From positions 62,001 through 126,000 of the forward strand of contig NZ_JACWFE010000025.1 of the NCBI RefSeq assembly GCF_019749375.1: 64,000 nt of DNA, read 5' to 3'. Positions 54,418 to 63,043 of the stretch are shown one piece after another. The stretch comes from Bacillus sp. S/N-304-OC-R1 (lineage in GTDB: Bacteria; Bacillota; Bacilli; Bacillales; Cytobacillaceae). The translations under genes were made by a program, and so were the position numbers. The notes beneath the pieces are model-generated. The model did not search any database, was not told the DNA's origin, and saw only the letters and a list, made by a program, of their open reading frames with translations. Numbering within the stretch: position 1 is the stretch's first letter; each line of letters begins with the position of its first letter.

Positions 54418-55764
54418 ATGACATATGTTTGTTTTGATTACTCAAAAGCATTTGCATTTTTCAAGAAGCATGAGCTGAATTTTTTACAAGATGCTGTAAA
54501 AGTTGCTCATCATTCATTACATGAGCAAACCGGACAGGGGAAGGAATTTTTAGGCTGGATTGATTATCCTATACTTTATGACAAAGAGGAATTTTCTCGA
54601 ATCAAAAAAGCAGCCAAAAAAATTAGTGGGAATTCAGATGTTTTTGTAGTTATTGGAATTGGCGGCTCTTATTTAGGTGCAAGGGCTGCCATTGAAATGC
54701 TTAATCATAGCTTTTATAATGCTCTTCCAAAAGAGAAGCGGGATACACCGCAGATTATTTTTGTAGGTCATAACTTGAGCTCATCTTATATAAGGGATGT
54801 TATCGACTTTCTTGAAGATAAGGACTTCAGCATTAATGTGATATCTAAATCAGGTACAACAACAGAGCCAGCGATCGCCTTCCGTATTTTTCGCAAGCTT
54901 TTGGAAGAAAAATATGGTGTAGAAGAGGCAAGAAAGAGGATTTATGCTACAACCGATAAGAAAGAAGGAGCTTTAAGAACAATTTCTAGTCAGGAAGGCT
55001 ACGAAACATTTATCGTCCCGAATAATATATGTGGACGTTACTCGGTTCTAACCCCAGTCGGCTTATTGCCGATAGCTGTTAGTGGAGCGGATATAGATCG
55101 AATTATGAATGGTGCTGCGCTTGCCAGGCAAGAGCTTCAAAGCTCTGAACTGCTTGACAATCCAGCTTATCAATATGCGGCCATTCGAAATATTTTATAT
55201 AGAAAAGGAAAAGCGATAGAAATACTCATTCATTATGAGCCTGCATTACAATTTTTTTCGGAATGGTGGAAGCAGTTATTTGGAGAAAGCGAAGGCAAGG
55301 ATTTAAAGGGAATCTATCCTTCATCAGCTAATTTTTCAACGGATCTGCATTCTATTGGTCAATATATTCAAGATGGAAAAAGAAACCTGTTTGGAACTGT
55401 TATTAAAGTTGAAAATCCTCGTCATCAAGTTGTTATTGAGAAGTCTAAACATGATATTGACGAATTAAACTATTTAGCCGGATCAACCGTTGATTTTGTT
55501 AATACTAAGGCGTTTGAAGGGACTACACTAGTCCATACTGATGGAGGCGTCCCCAATTTAGTCCTGACGATTCCTCAACTGGATGCCTTAACATTCGGCT
55601 ATCTTGTATATTTTTTTAAAAAGGCTTGTGCCATGAGCGGATATTTATTAGGAGTAAATCCATTTGATCAGCCTGGTGTCGAAGCTTACAAAATGAACAT
55701 GTTTGCTCTTTTGGGAAAGTCTGGATATGAAAAGAAAAAGGCGGAACTGGAAAAACGACTTTAA
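54418..55764 (+). CDS. pgi: Glucose-6-phosphate isomerase
   Basis: The 448-residue glycolytic enzyme interconverts glucose 6-phosphate and fructose 6-phosphate. It shows [37 protein letters not shown] (phosphate loop), [17 protein letters not shown] and [18 protein letters not shown]-like sequence. GGGGGATC lies before the ATG. It occupies the yugL position. Confidence 0.94.
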   Translation: MTYVCFDYSKAFAFFKKHELNFLQDAVKVAHHSLHEQTGQGKEFLGWIDYPILYDKEEFSRIKKAAKKISGNSDVFVVIGIGGSYLGARAAIEMLNHSFYNALPKEKRDTPQIIFVGHNLSSSYIRDVIDFLEDKDFSINVISKSGTTTEPAIAFRIFRKLLEEKYGVEEARKRIYATTDKKEGALRTISSQEGYETFIVPNNICGRYSVLTPVGLLPIAVSGADIDRIMNGAALARQELQSSELLDNPAYQYAAIRNILYRKGKAIEILIHYEPALQFFSEWWKQLFGESEGKDLKGIYPSSANFSTDLHSIGQYIQDGKRNLFGTVIKVENPRHQVVIEKSKHDIDELNYLAGSTVDFVNTKAFEGTTLVHTDGGVPNLVLTIPQLDALTFGYLVYFFKKACAMSGYLLGVNPFDQPGVEAYKMNMFALLGKSGYEKKKAELEKRL

Positions 55765-55889
55765 TTTTAGAAGGAAATAAATGAAATTTATTGAATTATC
55801 ACCTATAGCCATCATAAAGGATCATTCATTAGGGAATGGCGTTCTGAGATCAAAGGATCTTTATGATCGGATTAATAGGGGTGAAATGG

Positions 55890-56873
55890 ATGAATTGTCA
55901 AAGTTGTTTAATTGAGAAATTAAGGTTTGAAATCATAGTGGATGGGGAAGAAAACCTGCTCCTTTTGCCTAATGTGGTTGACTATTTAAACAGGAGAAAT
56001 CTATCGGTTAACATAAATAGGAATCGGATTATGCTTGATGAGGCAGGAGTTAGAGATTTTCTTGACTTTTGTAACGATCATATGGATCCAGAGCGTATTT
56101 ATTTTCGAATAGATCAGGAAGAGGTAAAACCTATTTCAGAGGCGACTCACATTCTTAATATGCAATGGATTGACGATGTAATTAAAAAGGAACTCATAAC
56201 TTGCTATTTTCAGCCCATCGTCAATGCACAAGAAGACATTTATGCTTATGAAATTTTATCAAGATTTCATAAAGAAGATGGAACGATGCTGTACCCAAAT
56301 GAAGTCTTTACAGCTGCAAAAGAGCGCGGCAGGCTATATGCATTAGACCGCTTATGTCGAATGACAGCTGTGCGTTATTCTGCACGATTAAATAAAAAGG
56401 CTTTTATTAATTTTATTCCTACCTCCATATACTCACCTGAGTTTTGCTTGAAGTCAACCGTTTCTTTAGCTAATAAGTTAGGAATCGATCCATCCTTTTT
56501 CGTATTTGAAGTTGTAGAAACGGAGAAGGTAGAGGATCTTAACCATTTAAAAGAAATATTAGCTTATTATAAGGAAAAGGGATTTCAATATGCTCTAGAT
56601 GATGTGGGGGAAGGTTATAGCACAATTGAATTACTATCAGACTTGACTCCTCACTTCATGAAGCTGGATATGAAGTATGTCCAAGGAGTTGCAAAAGATG
56701 CGAAAAAACAGCAAGTTGCAAACAAGTTTTTGCAAAAAGCGTTAGAAATAGGTTCGGTGCCATTAGCTGAAGGGGTTGAAGCTCGAGAGGATTTTGAATG
56801 GCTGAATAATATCGGATACGAGCTTTTTCAAGGGTATTTATTCGGCAAACCGAGTCCTGATCCGAAATGCTAA
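55890..56873 (+). CDS. EAL-domain c-di-GMP phosphodiesterase-like protein
   Basis: The 327-residue protein begins with a CQSC pair and about 95 residues of unclear fold, then an EAL domain. Catalytic motifs are YEILSRFH (EAL equivalent), NFIPTSIY, FEVVETEK, ALDDVGEGYS, KLDMKYV and AEGVEAREDF, ending FQGYLFGKP. Key acidic residues and the Lys are kept, so c-di-GMP hydrolysis is plausible. ATG 55890 follows AGGGGTG. It lies between pgi and yugN, where B. subtilis has yugM. Confidence 0.85.
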   Translation: MNCQSCLIEKLRFEIIVDGEENLLLLPNVVDYLNRRNLSVNINRNRIMLDEAGVRDFLDFCNDHMDPERIYFRIDQEEVKPISEATHILNMQWIDDVIKKELITCYFQPIVNAQEDIYAYEILSRFHKEDGTMLYPNEVFTAAKERGRLYALDRLCRMTAVRYSARLNKKAFINFIPTSIYSPEFCLKSTVSLANKLGIDPSFFVFEVVETEKVEDLNHLKEILAYYKEKGFQYALDDVGEGYSTIELLSDLTPHFMKLDMKYVQGVAKDAKKQQVANKFLQKALEIGSVPLAEGVEAREDFEWLNNIGYELFQGYLFGKPSPDPKC

Positions 56874-56959
56874 TCATAAATAAAAGAGAGGCCCTCTTAT
56901 TGGAATTTCTTATTAAATTTTGGGGAAACTAAGCAAAAGATTGGAAAGGGGATATCCTC

Positions 56960-57367
56960 ATGATTGAAATTCCTTCAGAATTAGAAGGCAAAAGCTTTGA
57001 CTTATATAAGCTCGAACAAAAATTAAAACCAATCGGTTATGTGATTGGCGGAAATTGGGATTATGATAAGGGATACTTTGATTATAAAATTGATAATGAG
57101 GAAGGGTATCAATTTTTACGCCTTCCTTTTCATGCTATAGATGGGATGCTGGATGTAAGAGGATGTACAGTTGAATTAGGGAGACCGTTCCTGCTGTCCC
57201 ATTTGTATGAAGCAGGCTTGGATGACCACGCACATACAGCTGTTATTTCAGGGTCATTTAATCAATTTTCTGAACCAACGGAAAAAGACGCTGAATTTCC
57301 AGAAGAATATATTCGTCATGGGAAATCTCTTGTTAAGGAGCTTGAAGCTGTGTTATTAAAAAGTTAG
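56960..57367 (+). CDS. yugN: YugN-like family protein
   Basis: The 135-residue protein has EGKSFDLYKLEQKLKPIGYV, GGNWDYDKGYFDYKID and FLLSHLYEAGLDD, typical of the YugN family, of unknown function. Its stop overlaps the converging yugO stop by 4 bases. GGGGAT precedes the ATG. Confidence 0.85.
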   Translation: MIEIPSELEGKSFDLYKLEQKLKPIGYVIGGNWDYDKGYFDYKIDNEEGYQFLRLPFHAIDGMLDVRGCTVELGRPFLLSHLYEAGLDDHAHTAVISGSFNQFSEPTEKDAEFPEEYIRHGKSLVKELEAVLLKS

Positions 57368-58365
57368 TTCGTAATCACAATGAGCTGATCATCTGCTTTA
57401 ATGGTGAAAGGGTGTGGGGGATTTAATGTTGTATCCTCCCCTCTTTTTATGCCAAGCAGCAGGATTCCATCTTGAATTAATAGTTGGCTAAGCTCCATAT
57501 AGGACATGTCTATAATAGTTTCTGGCACTTGCTTTAGTGTTAGCTTCCGGTTATCAAGCTGTCTTAGTAAGTCCAAAAAAGAAGTAACAAGCTCTTGGGA
57601 GGAAATACTATTAATCATCACGAAGCTTGTCAAAATATTTGTTTGGACAACCTCATCCGCGCCTGCTCTTTTCGCATTCGCAACCTGCTCAGAGGTTAGA
57701 ATTTCAACAATACAGGGAATGTGGGGATTTAGACCTTTTACTGTAAGCAAGGTTAGGATTGAACTCATATCTGCTGCGAGCTCTCCTTTGTTTGGGTCAG
57801 CCGTAATGATTACTTTACTTGCTTCAAAAATATTAGCCTTTATTAACACAGCATCTAGATTCGACCGTCCTTGTATAAAATGAACATTTTTATCCGGCAG
57901 CGGATTTGCTTCAAGTGATTCATCGATTAAAGTAAAACTAGAATCTTTATTATTTTTGCATAACGCTTGAAGAATTTCACGAGATCGCTCATTCCAGCCT
58001 ATGATAATTAAATGATTTTTTCCTTTAAAAGCAAGCCTTCCTTCTATTAAATCATTCTGCTTCGTCACAGCAACTGTTGCCAGCGTGACAAAATAGGACG
58101 CTAAAAAACCAGCCCCAATCATAATTAAGGCGATACCTGCAATTCTTCCCATAACGGTTTTCGGTGCAAAGTCTCCATAACCGACAGTTGCAGCGGTCAC
58201 AACTGCCCACCAAATTCCTTCAAAAATCGTTGTAAATTGTTCTGGCTCCAATAAATGTACAATCATTCCAAACGAAAATATGAGTAAGAGTGAAATGATC
58301 AATACTCTAAAAATTAACGGTAACCGAGCAAAGCTAGTAAATAAGTTATACTGCAAGAATGACAC
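57364..58365 (-). CDS. yugO: Two-TM potassium channel with RCK domain
   Basis: The 333-residue protein has two transmembrane helices around the selectivity filter TAATVGYGDFAPKT, then a TrkA-N/RCK Rossmann domain (HLIIIGWNERSREIL) and a C-terminal TrkA-C-like part. YugO carries potassium efflux that drives electrical signalling in B. subtilis biofilms. The filter is intact. Confidence 0.9.
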   Translation of the reverse strand: MSFLQYNLFTSFARLPLIFRVLIISLLLIFSFGMIVHLLEPEQFTTIFEGIWWAVVTAATVGYGDFAPKTVMGRIAGIALIMIGAGFLASYFVTLATVAVTKQNDLIEGRLAFKGKNHLIIIGWNERSREILQALCKNNKDSSFTLIDESLEANPLPDKNVHFIQGRSNLDAVLIKANIFEASKVIITADPNKGELAADMSSILTLLTVKGLNPHIPCIVEILTSEQVANAKRAGADEVVQTNILTSFVMINSISSQELVTSFLDLLRQLDNRKLTLKQVPETIIDMSYMELSQLLIQDGILLLGIKRGEDTTLNPPHPFTIKADDQLIVITN

Positions 58366-58445
58366 CCCTAGAAAATAATCTGTATTCAGTATGGACAGAT
58401 TAGCAGGATTTCATAAATGCAGAACGAATATGGATAAAAATTTGT

Positions 58446-58474
58446 AAAAAAAAAGCTAGATAGCCTAGCTTTTG
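58446..58474 (-). terminator. Terminator after Spo0E-like gene
   Basis: AAAAGCTAG and CCTAGCTTTT arms, read on the minus strand, run into a nine-base T tract. Confidence 0.82.
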
Positions 58475-58483
58475 TTAAAAAAT

Positions 58484-58648
58484 TTATGAAAAATGTATAA
58501 GATGAAGATAAATCAAGCGGTCGAGCTTTTGGCTATATTTTATCGTTTCCACACTGTTCATTCCTGTTTCATGTGCAATACGGATCATTTCATCTCTCAT
58601 TTTATTAATACGTTTCAGTATTAATTGTTCTAGTGAATACTTGTTCAT
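58484..58648 (-). CDS. Spo0E-like aspartyl-phosphate phosphatase
   Basis: A 54-residue frame reads MNKYSLEQLILKRINKMR, then DEMIRIAHETGMNSVETIKY and SQKLDRLIYLHL. The SQxLD motif (39-43) is the signature of Spo0E-family phosphatases, which dephosphorylate Spo0A~P and block sporulation. Two amphipathic helices joined by a turn fit the fold. ATG 58648 is 9 bases after AGGGG; an in-frame ATG at 58654 is too close. A terminator follows. Small size makes it easy to miss. Confidence 0.88.
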   Translation of the reverse strand: MNKYSLEQLILKRINKMRDEMIRIAHETGMNSVETIKYSQKLDRLIYLHLIHFS

Positions 58649-58802
58649 CTTCATCTTCCCCTATTAAAGTTTTCAAGTATATCTTCATTATAGGAGATAT
58701 TTCATAATCCGAAATGGATTCGACAAAGGTTCTAAGAAAAAGACATTTTTCTCTGTATATATCGATGTTACACAATGAAAACATAGGAAATTATTCCTGT
58801 TT

Positions 58803-58839
58803 TAAAAGAAGCACTGTTCTTATTTAAGAAAGCAGTGCC
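58803..58839 (-). terminator. Terminator after alpha/beta hydrolase
   Basis: GCACTG and CAGTGC arms enclose a further TTCTT/AAGAA pairing, with a T-rich tail on the minus strand. Confidence 0.72.
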
Positions 58840-58864
58840 AAGGGAAAATCTCATAGAAAAAATA

Positions 58865-59734
58865 TTATTTAGATAAATACTTGTTTAGGAATTCGATTAC
58901 TTGCTGGAGAGCGTCCTGGACAATCGGGCTCTGGATGTCCTTTTCAAAAACATGCTCTCCATTTGGAATGGTAATTAGTTTTGCTTCAACGCCTTTTTTT
59001 ACAAGAGCATCGCGCATAAATTCAGATTGCTCATAAGGGACATCGACATCTTTTGTTCCATGTAAAAATAAGGTAGGAGGGAATTCGTTCGTAAGATTGT
59101 TAATCGGCGAAAACTGTTTGATCTTTTCTGTATTCGTAGCAGGATTCACTCCGGTAATGTGCTCTATCCATTCGCCTGTTTGTCTAGCATATAAATATAA
59201 TAGAAATCGTTCATGTACAGAGGCTTCGGTTCGAATTTGATTCGATACAAGCCTTTGGGCGAGCTCTTTTGGCACGATATTTTTTGTGAGATAGAAGCTG
59301 TTTGGAGCTGTTGCCCAATGATCAGCAATATCACCATATCCATAGAATGATACAATTGCTTTCGGTTTGTGGACAAAGGTTCCAGTAGAAAGTGCCAGAA
59401 AACCGCCTGCTGAACTCCCAACTACTGCAATTTGATCCGGGTTAATATCAAACTGTTTAGGCCCTTCTGATTGAATCCAGTTCAGTGCATCCTTGATATC
59501 TCCAATAATATCCGCAAGCTTTGATTCTGGTGCAAGTCTATAGTCAATGGAGAAGATGGCAAAGCCGTTCTCAGTGTATAGCTTTATCATATCTTCAGTA
59601 AGCTCTTTTCTAGTCCCCCATAGGAGACCTCCACCATGTATGTAAACGACAACAGGTGCATAGTTTTGGCTAGTTTCATGGAAATCCGCTTTTAGTGCAA
59701 AGCCATTTCCTTCTTTATATATCACTGTATTCAT
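58865..59734 (-). CDS. Alpha/beta hydrolase (esterase/lipase)
   Basis: The 289-residue protein has the HSL-type HGGGLLWGTRKEL oxyanion motif, the GSSAGGFLAL nucleophile elbow, HGTKDVDVPYEQS with the Asp and NGEHVF with the His. It is a soluble esterase-like enzyme of unknown substrate. Confidence 0.82.
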   Translation of the reverse strand: MNTVIYKEGNGFALKADFHETSQNYAPVVVYIHGGGLLWGTRKELTEDMIKLYTENGFAIFSIDYRLAPESKLADIIGDIKDALNWIQSEGPKQFDINPDQIAVVGSSAGGFLALSTGTFVHKPKAIVSFYGYGDIADHWATAPNSFYLTKNIVPKELAQRLVSNQIRTEASVHERFLLYLYARQTGEWIEHITGVNPATNTEKIKQFSPINNLTNEFPPTLFLHGTKDVDVPYEQSEFMRDALVKKGVEAKLITIPNGEHVFEKDIQSPIVQDALQQVIEFLNKYLSK

Positions 59735-59857
59735 TGTTTCACGTCCATTCTAGTAATTAAATGAAATATGCATCTATATAGGTTTTTAACGTTATAAAGT
59801 ATATCAAAAAGGCAAGCTATGGTCATAGTTGAAATATTAAACATTTAAAAATAATGA

Positions 59858-59899
59858 AAAAAAAACTAAGGCATGTTCAAAATGACAATTGCCTTAGTT
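59858..59899 (-). terminator. Terminator after amidohydrolase
   Basis: AACTAAGGCA and TGCCTTAGTT arms end in a long T run on the minus strand. Confidence 0.88.
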
Positions 59900-59911
59900 C
59901 TTCTTCTGTTT

Positions 59912-61147
59912 TTAAGCTTTTGCTGCATATTTAATAACAGCTTCTTCTAGAACATCAATTCCAAGCAGGATATCATCTAGATCTGTGTATTCATCAGGGT
60001 GATGGCTAAGTCCATCTACCGATGGTACAAAGATCAGTCCAACTGGACCTAATCGGGTCATATTCATAGCATCATGACCGGCACCGCTCTGCATAATCTC
60101 ATATGGCAAATTTTTGTTTTCGCAAATGTTTCTAATTCCCTCAACTAGTTCGGGTGAAAGAATGACTGGATCCTCCATGCTGATTACATTGCAATCAATT
60201 TCAAGCTCCCTCTTATCCTTAATAGAATCAATTACATTATATACATGATTTAACACACGTTCCCTTGACTCAGTGGATGTTGAGCGGATATCAATTTTCA
60301 GTTCTACCTCACCTGGAACTACATTCATGGCACCAGAAGGGACATCTAGAACACCTACAGTTCCAACTGTTCCATAGGCTTGTTCCAGCATGGCTGCCTT
60401 TTCTACTTCCAAAGCTATTTCAGAGGCGCCAAGCAAAGCATCTTTTCTCATATTCATTGGTGTTGTCCCTGAATGCGAAGCTTTGCCAAAAATTCGCAGA
60501 AGGAGTCTTATCGGAGCGGCAATCCCCGTTACAACACCAATCTTTTTATTATTATTGATTAGAACAGGACCTTGTTCCACATGCAGTTCCAAATAGGCTT
60601 TAAATTCTTCACCAGCTCTGCTTGCTTCATCAATACTATTAAAATCTAGAGCACATAGAGCTAATGCTTTTTCCATCGTAATGCCGTCCCGGTCTTTCAA
60701 ATTCCGATATTTTTCCTTATCGATAAGCCCAGCCATTGCCTTACTTCCAACTGTTGATACACCAAAGCGCGACGATTCCTCACAGGCAAAGGAAACAACT
60801 TCAATTGGGTGATCAGTTACAATTCCCTTATCATTCAAACGCTTAATGACCTCGAGTCCGGCTGTTACACCAACGATCCCATCATACCGTCCGCCCTGGT
60901 AGACAGTATCTAAATGAGAGCCAATGACGACAGGGGGAAGTCCCTTAATTTTTCCTTCTCTTCTAGCAATTAAGTTTCCGCAAGGATCAAGACGAATATC
61001 TAGATTCTCATCTTTACAAAGGCGCATGAAGGCATGGGTACCGGCTTGTTCCTCATTTGTGTAGGCAACCCTTGTTATGCCAATTTCCCCTGAATTGTAT
61101 TGATTCATTTTATTTAAAAGGATTTCATACCGTTCTCTTAAGTCCAT
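59912..61147 (-). CDS. M20-family hydantoinase/carbamoylase-type amidase
   Basis: The 411-residue protein has the dinuclear zinc layout of AllC and N-carbamoyl-L-amino-acid amidohydrolases: VIGSHLDTVYQGGRYDGIVG, CEESSRFG, ELHVEQGP, HSGTTPMNMRKDA and SGAGHDAMNMTRLG. It cleaves N-carbamoyl amino acids or allantoate; no ureide or hydantoin genes are adjacent to decide. AGGAGATAC stands before the ATG. Confidence 0.85.
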   Translation of the reverse strand: MDLRERYEILLNKMNQYNSGEIGITRVAYTNEEQAGTHAFMRLCKDENLDIRLDPCGNLIARREGKIKGLPPVVIGSHLDTVYQGGRYDGIVGVTAGLEVIKRLNDKGIVTDHPIEVVSFACEESSRFGVSTVGSKAMAGLIDKEKYRNLKDRDGITMEKALALCALDFNSIDEASRAGEEFKAYLELHVEQGPVLINNNKKIGVVTGIAAPIRLLLRIFGKASHSGTTPMNMRKDALLGASEIALEVEKAAMLEQAYGTVGTVGVLDVPSGAMNVVPGEVELKIDIRSTSTESRERVLNHVYNVIDSIKDKRELEIDCNVISMEDPVILSPELVEGIRNICENKNLPYEIMQSGAGHDAMNMTRLGPVGLIFVPSVDGLSHHPDEYTDLDDILLGIDVLEEAVIKYAAKA

Positions 61148-61240
61148 TATGTATCTCCTATATAAAAAAGTAATTTAAGTACTAGAGTAAATATTGAATA
61201 ATATATAGATTATATCTATTATTTACTGATTCTAAAAGAT

Positions 61241-61265
61241 AAAACGCAACTCAAGGCTGCGTTTT
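61241..61265 (-). terminator. Hairpin with terminator form
   Basis: AAAACGCA and TGCGTTTT arms lie downstream of the flavoprotein fragment on the minus strand. Confidence 0.6.
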
Positions 61266-61332
61266 CGTGTGATTTTTACAGTATTTATCTCTAGTCATTG
61301 ACAAAGCTTCATTTTTTTATGATGCTTTCATA

Positions 61333-61512
61333 TTAATATATAGCGTCATCGCTTACTCCTAATAATAGAGCCGAGCCTCTTCTGTGCCGCCAAACGTCAC
61401 CAACACGGTGTTGATTATCTATAATCATAAAGTTTAGTTTTGATTTCTTTAGATAGTAGCCAATAGATAAGCCAGCTTGACCGGCACCAATAATTATTAC
61501 ATCATAAATCAT
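61333..61512 (-). pseudogene. Truncated flavin monooxygenase-like fragment
   Basis: The 59-residue frame opens with a normal FAD-binding N-terminus (MIYDVIIIGAGQAGLSIGYY, VGDVWRH) and a ribosome site AGAGGGC. It then reads RRGSALLLGVSDDAIY and stops, whereas family members continue for 300 or more residues. It looks like a frameshifted and deleted gene. Divergent from arsB, it may once have been an arsenic-resistance flavoprotein. Confidence 0.72.
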
Positions 61513-61533
61513 GCTAAACGCCCTCTTTATCAA

Positions 61534-61557
61534 TATATGAGTATATACTCATATATA
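61534..61557. promoter_or_regulatory. 24-bp perfect palindrome between fragment and arsB
   Basis: The core ATATGAGTATATACTCATAT, extended by AT on each side, is a perfect inverted repeat. Its position in the divergent promoter region suggests an operator for an ArsR/SmtB-type or similar repressor. No such regulator gene lies next to it in the window. Confidence 0.6.
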
Positions 61558-61677
61558 ATATATAAACTGTTGGAAAAATTGTCAATTAGTTCATGGTGAT
61601 AATTTAATTTTTTGATAAGATAACAGTGTACATAATAATTATTGAGCAATGTAAAAGAAGGTAGTTGGAGGTTCCGG

Positions 61678-62979
61678 ATGGTTTCTATTTTGATCGCAAG
61701 TATCATTTTCATAGCTACATTAACTTTAGTGATTTGGCAGCCGAAAGGATTAGGGATTGGCTGGACTGCAAGCGGGGGAGCTCTGTTGGCGCTCATTGCC
61801 GGGGTCGTAGATTTTAAGGATTTCATAGATGTTACATCAATTGTGTGGAATGCAACATTAACATTAATTGCTATTATCATCATTTCACTTATTTTAGATG
61901 AAATTGGTTTTTTTGAGTGGTCTGCTTTACATATGGCAAGAGCATCAAATGGAAATGGTGTAAATATGTTCGTGTATGTCATGATTTTAGGTGCGTTTGT
62001 TTCTGCATTTTTCACAAATGATGGGACCGCACTGATATTAACACCTATAGTACTAGCGATGGTTAGAAACTTGAATTTCAACGAGAAAATGGTTTTTCCT
62101 TTTATAATGGCAAGCGGTTTTATAGCAGACACAACCTCATTGCCTCTAGTTGTTAGTAATCTAGTGAATATTCTTTCTGCTGACTTTTTTAACATTGGGT
62201 TTAATGAGTTTGCTTCAAGAATGATCATTCCAAACCTATTTTCCCTTGGTGCAAGTATTTTCGTTTTATATTTATTTTTTCGAAAAAGCATCCCGAAAAA
62301 CTTCGCTGTATCAAATTTAAAAAAGCCGGTAGAAGCAATACGGGACCGGAAGCTTTTTCTGATGTCTTGGTATGTGCTGGCTATTCTTCTTACTGGCTAT
62401 TTCGCCAGTGAATTTATCAGGATACCTGTTTCTTTCATTGCCGGTATTACCGCAATAGTCTTTCTATTAATGGCAAGAAAAAGTAAAGCTGTTAATATAA
62501 AAACGGTTATTAAAGGCGCTCCGTGGGCGATTGTGTTTTTCTCCATTGGCATGTATGTGGTCGTATATGGTTTAAGAAATGTTGGATTAACGAATGTTCT
62601 AGCTGATGTCATCCAATTCGCTGCGGATAAGGGATTGTTTGTGGCAACGATCAGTATGGGATTTATTGCAGCGCTACTATCATCAGCTATGAATAACTTG
62701 CCCACTGTTATGATTGATGCACTAGCCATCGCAGAAACGAATACAACTGATGTAGTTAAAGAAGCACTTATTTACGCCAATGTTATAGGATCAGACTTAG
62801 GCCCGAAAATTACACCGATCGGCTCACTGGCAACTCTATTATGGCTCCATGTGCTCTCCTTAAAAGGTGTAAAAATATCATGGGGAACCTATTTTAAAAC
62901 TGGGATCGTTTTAACGATTCCAACATTATTGATCACACTTATCGGATTATATGTGTGGTTAAAATTTATTAATCATTAG
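61678..62979 (+). CDS. arsB: Arsenite efflux pump ArsB
   Basis: The 433-residue protein has about 11-12 hydrophobic segments of the ArsB/NhaD fold: [56 protein letters not shown] and [20 protein letters not shown]. It exports arsenite or antimonite using the proton motive force. ATG 61678 follows GGAGG; an upstream in-frame ATG at 61642 lacks a ribosome site. arsR and arsC are not found here. Confidence 0.9.
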   Translation: MVSILIASIIFIATLTLVIWQPKGLGIGWTASGGALLALIAGVVDFKDFIDVTSIVWNATLTLIAIIIISLILDEIGFFEWSALHMARASNGNGVNMFVYVMILGAFVSAFFTNDGTALILTPIVLAMVRNLNFNEKMVFPFIMASGFIADTTSLPLVVSNLVNILSADFFNIGFNEFASRMIIPNLFSLGASIFVLYLFFRKSIPKNFAVSNLKKPVEAIRDRKLFLMSWYVLAILLTGYFASEFIRIPVSFIAGITAIVFLLMARKSKAVNIKTVIKGAPWAIVFFSIGMYVVVYGLRNVGLTNVLADVIQFAADKGLFVATISMGFIAALLSSAMNNLPTVMIDALAIAETNTTDVVKEALIYANVIGSDLGPKITPIGSLATLLWLHVLSLKGVKISWGTYFKTGIVLTIPTLLITLIGLYVWLKFINH

Positions 62980-63003
62980 TGTGATTGAAAACAAATAAGC
63001 TAG

Positions 63004-63043
63004 AAAAACCGGAGCGCAGAAGGAATGCGCTCCGGTTTTTTTT
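63004..63043 (+). terminator. Bidirectional terminator arsB / peptidase
   Basis: AAAAACCGGAGCGCA and TGCGCTCCGGTTTTT arms have a 7-base loop between converging genes. Confidence 0.92.

Noticed and set aside
57174-57204. Copy of the GGGACGGTTCT palindrome inside yugN
   Set aside because: CTGCTGTCCCATTTG is shared with 29871-29929, but the sequence encodes the conserved FLLSH part of YugN and lacks the other arm. It is probably chance.
61530-62291. 253-codon frame antisense to arsB
   Set aside because: It is a mirror of a membrane-protein gene with strong coding signals. No ribosome site or domain supports it.
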